Shown here piece by piece: positions 1 to 10,571 of a stretch of DNA of 64,000 bases. This DNA comes from Rheum nobile (Eukaryota > Streptophyta > Magnoliopsida > Caryophyllales > Polygonaceae), in assembly GCA_027886185.1 (NCBI GenBank), contig WOAB01000593.1, positions 521,001 to 585,000 of the forward strand. The letters are read 5' to 3'. Each line of letters begins with the position of its first letter. The stretch's first letter is position 1. The position numbers and the translations under genes were made by a program. The notes beneath the pieces are model-generated. The model was given only the letters and a program-made list of their open reading frames with translations, had not been told where the DNA came from and searched no databases.

Positions 1-257
1 AAGCCAAAAAGATGTGAAAAAGGCAATCAAAATCTTGGGATGAGCTGAAAACCCGAAAGGGCGGTTCAGGTAAGAAGCAGATAGTCCGACTGGTATAGAC
101 CGATGCAAAAATGGACTGGAGTGATACGAGTATATGTGAGATATCTAGCAAAATGAAATGAGTGGCTAGGTGAAAACCCGAGAGGGCGCTTGGGAAAAAT
201 GAGCGTAAAGAAAAAAGAGTGATTTTAGGATCATTCTAGAGGTTGGCGTCATAAGAA
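1..257 (+). mobile_element. TAT-A: 3' non-coding tail of an Athila/Tat-type LTR retrotransposon
   Basis: This stretch resembles 42680-42945 of TAT-C, including two GAAAACCC...GGGCG motifs, the text around 'atgaaatgagtggct' and an AG-rich run. No coding sequence is visible. It is cut on the left by the window edge and on the right by the insertion of TEK1 at 258. In TAT-C the same sequence would continue for about 300 bp to the polypurine tract and 3' LTR, so TEK1 landed inside a pre-existing element. The continuation is not found after the right end of TEK1. Confidence 0.75.
41..193 (+). other. Twin GNRA-type RNA hairpins, copy A (41-68 and 166-193)
   Basis: Two 28-nt hairpins, each with a 7-bp lower stem, an AAAA bulge on the 5' side, a CCC/GGG upper stem and a four-base loop. 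Hairpin 1 (41-68) pairs TGAGCTG with CGGTTCA and has loop GAAA. Hairpin 2 (166-193) pairs CTAGGTG with CGCTTGG and has loop GAGA. G-U pairs are counted as paired. The starts are 125 nt apart. Equivalent pairs lie in TAT-B (36431-36589, minus) and TAT-C (42715-42874). The function is unknown; packaging or dimerisation is only a guess. Confidence 0.6.
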
Positions 258-504
258 TGTAATATCCCTCATTTTATAGGGATATTTTGGAATTTTTCCA
301 ACTCTCGTATTACAAGTCGGATTAATTTCAGAGAAGTTCAGACATTCGGTAATATGTTTGATCTCTGTAATATTTTTTCCGAGTAATATAAAATACAGTT
401 AACATGTGTTCAAGGTTAAATAGTCGTTCGTGTACGAATATATTTAACCCGGGGTTAAGAAGATTAACCCAAGATTTAAAATGGACAAGAGGGTGAAAAA
501 TGGC

Positions 505-616
505 CTTGACCGCACCCCGCGGTCAAGTGGCCGCACCCGCGGCGAAGGCCAAATTTGGAGGCGGCAACAGAGTCGCCACCGCACCCAGCGGCCATGCCAC
601 CGCACCCCGCGGTGCA
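505..616 (+). repeat. GC-rich palindromic cluster upstream of the TATA box (CCGCACC[C]CGCGG type)
   Basis: Four related inverted-repeat units in otherwise AT-rich sequence. The first has 9-bp arms CTTGACCGC and GCGGTCAAG around ACCCC. The others have CCGC/GCGG or CACCGC/GCGGTG arms, and one is decayed (CCGCACCCAGCGG). The same cluster is in the 3' LTR at 16032-16143. Confidence 0.8.
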
Positions 617-743
617 AGCCATCTTCGTCGCGATAAGATTTCTGAAAATCTTATCCTTGGCCGAGCAAGTTGCTCCACTTGTTGTTCCCTTGTTCCCAGC
701 TGGTCTCCTTGCTTGTCCCCTCTGAGGAAGCTCACTTATGGGC

Positions 744-750
744 TATAAAA
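744..750 (+). promoter_or_regulatory. TATA box of the TEK1 5' LTR
   Basis: TATAAAA in the context GGCTATAAAAGGGG, repeated exactly in the 3' LTR (16271-16277) and in the solo LTR (17285-17291). It is a plausible transcription start region for the element, placing the first GC cluster in U3 and the second one in the transcribed leader. Confidence 0.65.
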
Positions 751-996
751 GGGGGTTGAATTCAGAAGTCAAAGGGCACTTCACCTTCCTCCTCTGTTTT
801 CTCCATTGAAGCACCAAGCTTTGAGCTTTGTTGTGAAGGTGTTCAAATCCCTTTGAGTGTTGGAAAAGGTACTCCTAAGTGGTATTCAAAGGCCTAAGGT
901 GTTGGGAGATCAAACCAAGCACGAATCAAAGTCGAACAAATTGATTTGGGTGAGTTCTCCATCGAAAATCTGTCACGACCTTCGCCACTGTAACCT

Positions 997-1058
997 GGCC
1001 GCACCCGCGGCAGAGGCTCCACCGCACCCGCGGCAGAGGCTCCACCGCACCCGCGGCG
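997..1058 (+). repeat. Three tandem 23-bp units with core CCGCACCCGCGG in the TEK1 5' LTR
   Basis: The core CCGCACCCGCGG occurs at 999-1010, 1022-1033 and 1045-1056, a strict 23-bp period. The 3' LTR of the same element has only two units (16526-16537, 16549-16560), so one unit was gained or lost. Confidence 0.9.
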
Positions 1059-2488
1059 AGCCTTGTCCGAGTGTTTGTTCTTGGGTGTTTGGCTTGAGGC
1101 GAGGCTTGATTCCTTTGATTATTTTCCTATTCTTTTAGATTCAATTATGTAGATATTGAATCTAACTTAGGATTTCTTTATGGGTCGATCCGAAGGAATC
1201 TGTGTTGCCAGATCTGTCCCTGTTTCGAGCCCGAAAATCCCATCGTCGTCTTTAAGCTTCTGCGGATCTAAGGCAAGTGGCGGTTCGCTCTTGCTCATCA
1301 TTCCATATTTTAATTAATTATCAATTGTTTAGTTGTTAATTAATTTGGGATGATTTACTGATTTATTGTTCGTTGGGAATAGCTTTGTTAATAATTGATT
1401 AAAATATGATATTATAATAGGTTGTATATCTGCTAGAACAACATTATTATAGATATAATTGATTAAAAGATGATATTATACTAGGTTGTATATCTGCTAG
1501 AACGACGCTAGTATAAATATGTGTTTATGATGTTGGCCATGTTGGCTTGGATGTGGACTATTACTGTGTTGAACTGTTAGTTAGCACGAGTATTCGTAGG
1601 AACGCTTGGACTTTGCGAGGTCCATTCGTTTCTTTATAACTTGGCAAATAACAGGGCGATCAAGACCATATGCCAAACTTTCTAGTCATGACCAACCGAG
1701 ATGTGGATATAGAGGCTTGGACTCTGCGATGTGGATATAAAAGCTTATAACGTGATGTGAGTTTTGGAATTAAATAAGATAAGTTCTGTTAGTCGCACAT
1801 AATTAATATACCTTCGGCGAGTAGTGCAGCTAGACGATAGTGCAGCTAGGAAAACTTGTCTTAACCTTTAAATCGCTCGTATGCGATACTGTGATTCTGT
1901 GATTAATTAAGTTTCCCAACATTTGTCATATTTACGATAAGACTCATTTCCTTGGGAGTCTTCTCTTCAGTGCATATGTTATTTGATACTCATTCAGGGA
2001 AAGTACCGGGTTATGTATCGTTCCGTCGGTTATTATTCGAGGGACAATGATAGTAAACGGTTACGATCTCTCAAACCACTCTGCTTTGTACCCCTTGCTT
2101 GGTCTTTCATTAGACTAACCAACCGTAATTGTTCTCTGCATGGTTGGCTGGTGTCATCCGTTCGATTCGGCACATCAGATAAATTACGGATCTGAGAAGG
2201 CTAGAACGACTATAAAGACGAACGATGTTTTTGTTGTTATTTTCTGTTGTGTTAATTATGTTTTTTATTTAAGACTTCCGCTACAATAATTCTGATAATG
2301 TATTTTAATGTATTGGGAATTATGCTGTAATTCTGAGACTTGGTTTTAATGGTAGTTATGATATGTTGTATCATAACTATGGTTTAATGATTTTTATCAA
2401 CTGGAAAAGCCTTGGGTGACATCGGACAGTACGTCTGAGGTCATTGGCGGTAATACTTTCAAGAGGTTAATTGGGGGTGTTACAGACT

Positions 2489-2500
2489 TGGTATCAGAGC
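2489..2500 (+). other. TEK1 primer-binding site (initiator tRNA-Met)
   Basis: TGGTATCAGAGC starts four bases after the LTR terminus (GACT spacer). It is the standard plant initiator tRNA-Met complement that primes minus-strand synthesis. Confidence 0.9.
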
Positions 2501-2945
2501 CGAATTTTTTTTTTCTTTTGGGTCGGGTTTAAAATGTTTTACTGGAACAAAATTTTTAAACCGATCACTCGTTTGAAATTGAGAAATGTTTTCGAAGGCT
2601 CTGAATTTTCAAAAAAAAAATTACCGTTCATAGTCGTGCCTTCTCTTTAGTCTGATATGGAAACGAACTTCCATATTTAGAAAGACTAATTCTCTGTTCG
2701 TCACCCGTAATTCTGAGTACTTTCGTTTCTCTTCAGAGGACTCGGAAGAAGCCGCGATGGTTTCGCCATCTCCAGTAAGGCTTGAATTCCCAGTTCCCTC
2801 GTTAAGATTTAAGGTTGTAGAACCCAGTAACTCGGTTTGAATTCATCAATAGAAATTACCAAGGTAATCTACTCTGAGTTGATTACATTAAGTATTTTTG
2901 AGAAATATTAATGTATAAAATACTTGGAACCTGATCGGTAAACAG

Positions 2946-3788
2946 ATGGTGAACATGAGGAACACTATTCGTGTTGGTGTTGGGCCAAACAATAACCCCA
3001 GACCAAATGCGAGGAATGTTGTGAACCTTGGAAAGGAACACGAGTTTGTTGCTCACAACAATCCAGTGGGCAATGACCAAGTTCAGGTCAACACACCAGT
3101 GATGTTTGATGCCGCAACAATAGAGGCAATCCGGGGTTTGGTGATACAAGCGCTCATCGACATTATACGAACAATTGTGCCTCAGGCACAAGTTGTGCCA
3201 GATCCTCCAGCGGTTCCCAGATTTGAGGAGCCAGCTGTCCAAATACCTCATGAGGATACTATCAGGAATAGAGACAATCATGGCCAAGCATAGAAAGCCA
3301 TAAGCTCTATAAGGCCTGACAGCTACGATGGGGAAAGAGAGCCAATAAAGAAGCGTAATAGCCAGAGGCAAGTGCAGAACCAGTCTCAGGCAAGTGGGTT
3401 TAAATGTCCTACGCCATCGTCTGATTTTGCCAAATCTGGCCGAGCAAAGACAGAAATGACTCAAGGTGGGTCAACACAGCAATCGGGGCAGAACAAGAGT
3501 CTGATCCAGTGCTACAACTGTAGTACGCACGGCCACAAGAGTAATGTGTGCCCAAAGGAGAAGAAGACGTGCTTTGCCTGCAAAAGGGAAGGACATTTAC
3601 AGGCGTTCTGTCAATGGAAGAGGCAGAAAGGAGCTAAGTCACGGCTGGGGTCTGTTAATCAGAACAACCGATCCAGGATCAGTCCGGTGGAAGCTCCTAG
3701 TCCTTTGCTGCGGACAACTGCGCAGAACAAAGGGGAAAGCCCCAATGGCTTCTGGAGGACTGGGTCAACACTCTTACGTTATGCGTGA
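2946..3788 (+). pseudogene. TEK1 gag, internally deleted, with two zinc knuckles
   Basis: Starts MVNMRN, like the intact gag of TEK4 (59971-61290), and reads to TAG at 3291-3293. After that, sequence matching the TEK4 SMRPDSYDG region is followed at once by the basic linker before the zinc knuckles. About 170 residues, including the gag core that forms the particle, are therefore missing relative to TEK4. Two CX2CX4HX4C knuckles remain (CYNCSTHGHKSNVC and CFACKREGHLQAFC), encoded around 3511-3610. The same reading frame continues to 3788. The product could not assemble normally; the pseudogene call is firm. Confidence 0.85.
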
Positions 3789-4234
3789 AGCGTATGGACC
3801 CGATGCTCCAAATGCTTAAAGTGCCTTATACCTTCATCCTACTTTTGTTGTATGTTGTGAATTCGGGTGTTACCCTATCCTTCGTTTCATATAGTTATGT
3901 TAGTAAGTTTAGATCAGTATGTAGCAAGGTTTGTAAACCTTTCGTTGTAAACCTTCCTATTAATAAATATTTGGTTAGAACCAAGCTTCTGTTAGAATTT
4001 CCGGTTACCATTCAGGGTACGAAGTTTGAGGCAGATTTGATCTGTATAGTCATGGCTCCATACGACATTATTCTCGGTATGGATTGGCTGACACGTCATG
4101 GGGCGGTGATCAACTTTAGTTCAAGGACGGTGACGGTGTCATCTAGGGGCCAGTTCATGTGCAAGTTTAAGGGTCGGAATAACGCTGATAACGGCAGGCT
4201 TATCAATGCGATGGATGCGTTTAAGCTACTATGA
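3785..4234 (+). pseudogene. TEK1 aspartic protease, catalytic site lost
   Basis: A retroviral-type protease domain follows gag in a different frame. The C-terminal signature is clear (YDIILGMDWLTRHGAV, about residues 93-108). At the active site, where related elements have D-S-G-A, the sequence reads N-S-G-V (residues about 26-29), so the catalytic aspartate is replaced. A GAT-to-AAT change would explain this. The protein would normally cut the Gag-Pol precursor. It is called as decay, not a new activity. Confidence 0.8.
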
Positions 4235-4289
4235 CAAGGTTGTGTCGGATATCTTTGCTACCTGGATCCGCCCGCGAAAGATGAACCTT

Positions 4290-5275
4290 CAATTCTTGAT
4301 ATTCCAGTGGTTAGAGAATTTTCGGATGTCTTTCCGGAAGAAATTCTTAGATTACCCCCGAAGCGTGACGTGGAATTTTCTATCGATCTCGAGTACCGCA
4401 CCGATTTCTAAAGCACCATACCGGATGGCTCCTGCAGAGATGAAAGAGTTGAAGAAGCAACTTGAGGATCTTCTTGACAAAGGTTATGTAAGGCCGAGCG
4501 CATCACCTTGGGGCGCTCCGGTGTTATTTAAGAAGGATGGATCGTTTCGACTTTGCATCGACTATCGTGAGTTGAATAAAGTCACGATCAAGAACAAATA
4601 TCCTTTGCCAAGGATTGATGATCTGTTAGGTCAACTACAAGGAGCAAAAGTCTTTTCCAAGATCGATCTGAGATCTGGTTATCACCAGCTCAGGATTCGT
4701 GGGGAAGATATTCCGATGACTGCATTCCGGATGAGATATGGTCACTACGAGTTCGTAGTCATGCTATTTGGACTTACCAATGCTCTAGCAGCCTTCATGG
4801 ATCTGATGAACCGATGTTTTCACCAGTACTTGGATAAGTTCGTGGTGGTCTTCATCGACGACATTTTGATCTACTCCCCGAGCGTGGAAGCTCATGAGGA
4901 ACATCTTTGGATTATTTTATCAGTCTTTAGACAAAATCAACTATATTGGAAATTGTCTGAGTGCGACTTTTGGATCAAGGAAGTGGCTTTCTTAGGCCAT
5001 GTGATCAATGAGAATGGGATGATAGTTGATCCCCAGAAGATTGAAGCAGTAGCCCATTGGAAGCGGCCTCAGAACGTGAAGGAGGTGCATAGTTTTCTAG
5101 GACTTGTGGGTTACTACAGACGGTTCGTAGAAGGATTTTATAAGATTGCTCTACCTATGACCGGTCTGCTCCACAAGGCCCATAAGAAATTTGTCTGGAA
5201 TGACAAGTACGAGGCCAGTTTTTAGGAATTGAAACAGTGTCTGACCTCTGCACCAGTATTAGTGCTACTAAAGGG
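4290..5275 (+). pseudogene. TEK1 reverse transcriptase fragment
   Basis: The lead-in (REFSDVFPEEILRLPPKRDVEF) is in one frame to about 4390, and the RT core is in another, so a frameshift separates them. RT motifs are readable: CIDYRELNKVTIKNKYPLPR, FSKIDLRSGYHQ and the catalytic box FIDD (about 4852-4864). The thumb and connection follow (VHSFLGLVGYYRRFVEGF). A TAG at 5223-5225 stands where the family has CAG in FQELK. Homology stops near 5270, before RNase H. Compared with CRM1's RT, the domain is nearly full length but cannot be translated. Confidence 0.85.
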
Positions 5276-6262
5276 AAATGTATAAGAGAGATAGTTCATA
5301 GGGAACTCATTTCCTCTATTACGACCTTGAGTAGGACTTTTGAGTTCAGAGTTGTGGATACAACCGGTGTAGGACCAATGGTTAAGGGTTGCTTTTGAAA
5401 AGCCGAGTGTGCAAAGTCATAAGTATTATCTTGGAAGATCTATTTGAAGTTTCGTTTTGGGGTCTGTTATGAGACTTCCTTTAGAGAAGCAATATAAGGA
5501 TTAGACAGACAATGATTGATGTCTATTATGGCGATTTGATTCACGATTAAGGAAATAAGTGATTAGGCTCAACTGTGCTAATTGATTGATTGCAATCCTG
5601 TTTCGAAGAAACTAGAGGCCTGAGTTGGTAGTGAATTTTAAGGCCAAATTTAAGTAGGCCAAAGGATTGGAGTTAGAATGTTGTCCTTTCGAGGAATAAA
5701 GAGTTATGACACTTGGGAATTTACAAGATTCGATATTTGGACTTTATGTGATTGGACCATCCATAAAGCGTATGGTACAACCCTTATTGGAAAAATCAGG
5801 TTGTGAAGTTACTGTATTAAGGAAGAGGCCACTTAAATGGAAGGATTTCAATTTAGGGATCGATCATGTTGATGATTTCGATAAACTGAAGGATTTAGTA
5901 CATAGATTAAGTTTATGTATGCTTAAGGAGTAAAGTAACAATGTTACTCGTGTACATCTATTGAAGGATTAAGACGCAAGTGATTGATTCGGTTGGTAAT
6001 GAATCATTTAGCAATTCGATACTTTGAGAAAATAGGAGTAAGCTCTCATGTGATTGGGTTGAGGAGCATACGAATAAATGTTGTGATTATTCTTGGAGAA
6101 AGTATGGGAATCTTAAAGGATTTAAGTTAGAAATGACATAAGGTCAAACTTACTCCAGATAATTGATGGAATAGTAAGAGGGACCTTTAAGGAAATTGAG
6201 GATGTAATGTTTTGAGGTTACTAAGAGTTGACAATTGGATTGTAAGGAATTAAGATGTGAAC
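5276..6262 (+). mobile_element. Degenerate internal sequence of TEK1, left of CRM1
   Basis: About 990 bp with no recognisable domain; the small open frames are random. Its character (AAGGATTAAG-rich, stop-rich) resembles the stretch between gag and 3' LTR in TEK4 (59143-59970), hinting at a shared pol-replacing spacer, but I could not align the two. CRM1 is inserted at its right end. Confidence 0.5.
6258..6262 (+). repeat. Left target-site duplication of CRM1 (TGAAC)
   Basis: TGAAC directly precedes the LTR start and is repeated at 14295-14299, as expected for integrase-mediated insertion with a 5-bp stagger. Confidence 0.95.
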
Positions 6263-7164
6263 TGATGCGGGACAGCCCTTGACATTGACGGATGCCGAGG
6301 AGGAAGAGTCGCTTAGCGTTCGGTCAAACGGACCAATTACGAGAGCTCGTGCTAGAGCCATTGCCCACGCGACTACGAGCATTGTCGCTAAAGCATTTGC
6401 AAGGAATGGAGCGACTTCAACTTCCACACCTACCGTTGTTATGTGTTCGGTGGCCTCTTATCAAGAGGAGAAGTCATAAACATTATTAGACATCTTGGGA
6501 ATTGTTTTTATTTGTTTACTCTCGTATTTTGCATTATTACTATTTTTGGGTATTAGGAAAGTTACTATCTTCGGTAACTTAGGATCCTTTATATTGAAAC
6601 TTGGAACCCTAATTTTGGTACGTTGAATTGAAGCAAGCCTTGTTGTGAGAATTTCTCCACCCCTTGCTCAACGTCAACCCTAACCCTAGTTCTCTTTGAA
6701 CTGTCATCACGCACTCCCTCCTGTTTGTTTCCTCTACTGTTCGGAATCCTTGCCTGACCGGATTCACTGTTGTTTCGCCGGCGTTGGAGTCGTTCTCCTA
6801 CTTCATCACGCCGCCGGTGCTGCACTTTCCCGTGCCCGAGTTGTCTTGGCGCAGTCGCCACGTCTTGCTGTTGTTCAAGCAAAATTAGCGTAACTGAGAC
6901 TTCACAATTGCTCCCACGTGAATTAGCAACCCCTTTGCTAATTAATTATTCATCATCATCGTCTGTCCCACAAGATTCGTTCACAATTCCTGTTCGTTGT
7001 GTTCGGTCAAGAAGTCACAGTGGAGTCCAAAATTAATTAGTTAACTATCCTTGACTAATTCATTTGTGGTTCAATCCTTCGTTCGATCCCCAAGAGTCGT
7101 TCCTAATCCGCGCCCTACCTAGATCCGTCCCAAGCGAAGCCATTTCAAAGGGGTTTTCGCATCA
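6263..7164 (+). repeat. CRM1 5' LTR
   Basis: Starts TGATGCGGGACAG and ends TTTTCGCATCA. Its first 217 bp encode the Gag-Pol C-terminus and read through to TAA at 6477-6479, about 20 codons longer than the 3' LTR copy. A TATA-like TTTATATT lies near 6580-6590. The other short frames in the LTR have no recognisable domain. Confidence 0.95.
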
Positions 7165-7166
7165 AC

Positions 7167-7175
7167 TGGTATCAG
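7167..7175 (+). other. CRM1 primer-binding site
   Basis: TGGTATCAG begins two bases after the LTR and then diverges (CTTCC). The match to initiator tRNA-Met is 9 bases, shorter than in TEK1. Confidence 0.8.
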
Positions 7176-7999
7176 CTTCCAGGGGTACGACGTGTGGTAA
7201 ATTCGTCTCTTGTTTTCAATTTCTCCCTACATTTTTTTTCGGTTATTCCCATAGCTTATTCTTCCATTTCATTGTCTTCCGCATATTCTGATTTTATAAA
7301 AAAAAAAATGAGTGCCAAACCCTAGGTGATTTGCTTGCAACGCAAGTTGAATCGAACCGAGCGTTTCTCTTTCTTGTTTGTGAGAAACCGAACCTCCTTG
7401 TGTGCAATAGTTTATCTTGCTATATTATTGTGTGGCGTATTGTCTTCTTTGATTATTTCGCTGCATTAAGTTGTCATTGCATGAATGGTAAGTTTGCGTT
7501 TGTTACACAAAGTCTACAAAAAATCTTCTACCTCTTGAGCTTGGGTGCATTCCACGAATACGCTGAAATTTGTGTTGCTACCTTGCTTTCTTTCTTCAAA
7601 AAACAAACAAAACAAAAAAAAAATACAACAAGTTGCTGATTTTTTTTTAAGGTGCTACGCTACCAACACAAAACACATTACTATTAGCACAAAACTCGCC
7701 GCTGGCAACGGGAAATCCCGCACTAATTCAGCAATTCCATTTCTTGTCTTCCATATCTCTAGTAGCAATCTATAAAAGAGCTTATCTTGCATGATCTTTG
7801 CTTTGATTGATTCATTATTTGACTATATTACATGCTTGATTAGCTTGAGACGGTTATTGCATACGAGTTCACTTCCTTACCTTGACCTCCCTCACGGATT
7901 GCCAAAACTAGATACCAGGAGACTTTGATTCTTGAGTTGAGTTTATTGCGTTGAGTATCTTTGTTTGTTGTTTCCTGCTGTTGTTTAACCTTCTTTGCT
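7176..7999 (+). other. CRM1 untranslated leader
   Basis: About 820 bp between the primer site and the first gag ATG. It is T-rich with poly-A and poly-T runs and contains short frames that lack coding character. No packaging signal could be identified by eye. Confidence 0.6.
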
Positions 8000-10546
8000 A
8001 TGTCGTTGCATGGTGATGAATCTGAGGCTCAAGCCGCTGAACTCGTGGCCGCTAAGGAACGCCTTGCCCAATCCGAGGCGGAAAGACTTGATGTGGTCGA
8101 GCGGCTACACAACGCAGAGAAACAACTACAACAATACCGGCTCGTAGAAGCTCAATTGGGATAGACTTCGGTGCTTGAGGACGACCACTGGGACGCACGT
8201 GACGGGCGACTCATCCGTCATGACTCTCGCCTTGACAAAGGGAAGCACATTGCATCCTCTTCCCACTATCCAGGCGACAATACTCGTCAAACCGGCAAAC
8301 TGCGCTCGGTCGTGGTAAAACCCCCGGGTCCGCCCATTGACGATAGATGGCAACCTCGGTCCAACTCCAAGGACCTAGATGACAATGGCTACTACTACGA
8401 CCATGTCGACACTCCACGTCGGCAACATCATTCTCATGAGAGGCCCAGGTATGATTCCTATGCCCCTGACCCTTATTATGATAACAATCATGCCACTTTT
8501 GCAGACCGCACTACCCGAACACCACATGGACGTTCGCATCCGGTGCCCCAAGCCCCTTCTAGGACGTATCCCCAACGTCCCTTTGCTAAATATGATGAGG
8601 AGGACATGCACTTGGCTGGCCAAGTGAACCCGGGTAACTTCCATCCTCCCCTAGTTGAGCCAATTGAGCATCAAGTGCACCCGGAAGGATGGATACCGCG
8701 TAAGTTTCCTCCCCCTCCTGTTTTTGATACTCACCCCGACGACTATGATGAGTACGAGCAAGCGCCACCGCGGCGTCGTAGGGGACACAATGGAGGACGT
8801 GGTGCTGGTCGTGGCTACCAAGGAGAGCGCGCCTATGAAGATAGACGACAAGTGCAGCCTAACTACGGCGCTCGCAGAGAAATTAAGGTAAAAATCGAAC
8901 CTTTTCTTGGTGACTATGATGCCGCTGTCTTTTTGGACTGGTTGCAAGGCACGGAACATGCTCTTGCACATTGCCACTACAACGAGGAAGACAAGGTGGA
9001 AATCGCCACGTTACAATTTCAAGGAGCCGCTCGTTCATGGTGGCATAGGGACCAAAAGAACCGGGTTCGTATGGGATACGACCCCATTGAGCAATGGCAT
9101 CAACTTGTCTATGTCATGACTCGGAAGTACGTGCCCCCGGAGTACAAGCAAGAAATGCATTTGAAGATTGCTCCAGCACGCCAAGGTACGAGCACTCCTC
9201 TCGAGTTCTTTGCTCATCTCGAGGATTTGTACTTCAAGGCGGGCATAAGCGTTACTCCAGGCACGTTCAAGACGAAGTTCCTCCAAGGGATGCATGTCGA
9301 TCTACGAGAGGAGGTCGATGTGTTACCTATCAATGATTTGACCGCTCTTGCGCACGCTGCTCAAAAGGTTCATCAACGTTTGGTGCGCAAGAAGGTTTAT
9401 CCATGGCTATCGGGATCGTCATCCCGCAGGTATGATTCTAAACCGAATCCTTCCTCTTTTTCTCCTAACCCCATTGTGAGTACGCAGCCTCGGCCACAAG
9501 CCCCCTACAACCGGGCCCCACCTCGTCCCGAAGCGCCCAAACCCCCCATGACGCGCGTTCCACCGAAGCAGGACACCCGTTCGGAAAAGATGAGCGACCG
9601 GGTTTGCTACAAATGTGGCGGCCGTGGTCATTTCATGCGCGATTGCTCGAACTCGAGACGCGTGTTGTTCTCTCAAGCCACGGGTTACGAGTCATTTGAG
9701 GACGAAGAGGAGACCGAGGATGCACCACCACCGGTGTACGACGATTGCGAAGATGAGGAGCCGTATGAATGTGGACCACCGGATTTGAATGAAGGTACGC
9801 CTCTCTCTCTTGTTGCTCGCCGTACTTTGACGGTGAAGGACGCGTCTCTAGTGGACCAACACGAGAATTTGTTCCACACTCGCTGCATTGTGGGCACTTC
9901 TTCGTTGAGTGTGATTGTGGATAGCGGATCGTGCTGTAACATTTTGAATGAAAAGGTCGTTCACGCGCTCAATTTGCCTACGATTGCACATCCTCAACCA
10001 TATAGTTTGCAATGGATCTCGGAAGGTAAAGGTGATGTGGTAACCAGGCAATGCCACATTACATTCTCTATTGGTCAATATGTTGATTCCGTTACTTGTG
10101 AGGTTGTTGTTATGGATGCGACTCACCTCCTTTTAGGTCGCCCATGGCAATTCGACAAGAAAGCGGTACATGATGGTTTCTTGAATACGTACACTTTCCA
10201 CAACAAAGGACGTCGGGTAACACTTTTACCCATGACGCCACAAGAAATCATTCATGATCAAGTCGAGAGAGACCGGATCAAGGCATTGGAGAAGGCCAAG
10301 TCGACGACACCAAAGCCGGCACCGCCCGTGCCCAACCCGGCGAAAGGAGCAAAGACGCCAGGCCACAACTCGGCCCAGAACTCGACCGAGTTCTGGACCG
10401 AGTCTCCACAACAGAAGCCAACTCGGCCCAGAACTCGACCGAGTTCTGGACCGAGTTCCTGCGCCAGTGAACAACTCAGCCTCGGACCCACAGCAACTCG
10501 GCCGAGTCAGCACGGCCAGAAAAAAGTCGAGCCAAACTCGGCCTAG
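8000..10546 (+). pseudogene. CRM1 Gag and protease, interrupted by two in-frame TAG codons
   Basis: The frame opens at ATG 8000 (MSLHGDESEAQ), with a coiled-coil-like Glu/Ala-rich start. It meets TAG at 8162-8164, continues in the same frame, and meets TAG at 10544-10546. Between them are a proline/arginine-rich N-terminus, the gag core (FLGDYDAAVFLDWLQGTEHA through LEFFAHLEDLYFKAGI, about 8900-9240), one zinc knuckle (CYKCGGRGHFMRDC, near 9605) and an aspartic protease with D-S-G-S at about 9919-9930 and LLLGRPWQFD near 10130. All motifs look functional, so only the stops disable it. The second stop is a C-to-T change within a repeat whose other copies have CAG. Confidence 0.85.
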
Positions 10547-10571
10547 AACTCGGCCGAGTTTTGGACCGAGT
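10367..10571 (+). repeat. Three 37-bp near-palindromic units in the CRM1 protease-RT linker
   Basis: Units at 10367-10403, 10420-10456 and 10535-10571. Each is an inverted repeat of 17-bp arms (ACTCGGCCCAGAACTCG against its complement, one mismatch) around a 2-base centre. A partial copy lies near 10494-10508. They encode a low-complexity Asn-Ser/Glu-Phe-Trp linker, so the repeat expands where protein sequence is least constrained. Unit 3 carries the TAG stop. Confidence 0.9.

Larger units (their letters stand above)
258..2484 (+). repeat. TEK1 5' LTR
   Basis: A 2227-bp LTR beginning TGTAATATCC and ending GGTGTTACA, directly followed by a primer-binding site. A TATA box lies at 744-750 and GC-rich palindromic clusters sit on both sides of it. 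It contains a 64-bp tandem repeat (about 1393-1450 and 1457-1514), a doubled AGTGCAGCTAG near 1825-1850, and the conserved two-hairpin block at 2102-2177. Short reading frames across the GC clusters are composition artefacts, not genes. Confidence 0.9.

Noticed and set aside
500..748. 82-codon frame rich in Ala/Pro across the TEK1 LTR, repeated at 16027-16275
   Set aside because: It follows the GC palindromic units on both strands; codon pattern and position in U3 make a gene unlikely.
8162..8164. Programmed UAG readthrough in CRM1 Gag
   Set aside because: Other TAGs here are clearly mutated CAG codons, and there are two stops in one protein; decay is simpler.
8375..8977. Several minus-strand frames opposite CRM1 gag
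   Set aside because: Shadows of the coding strand with no family signature.
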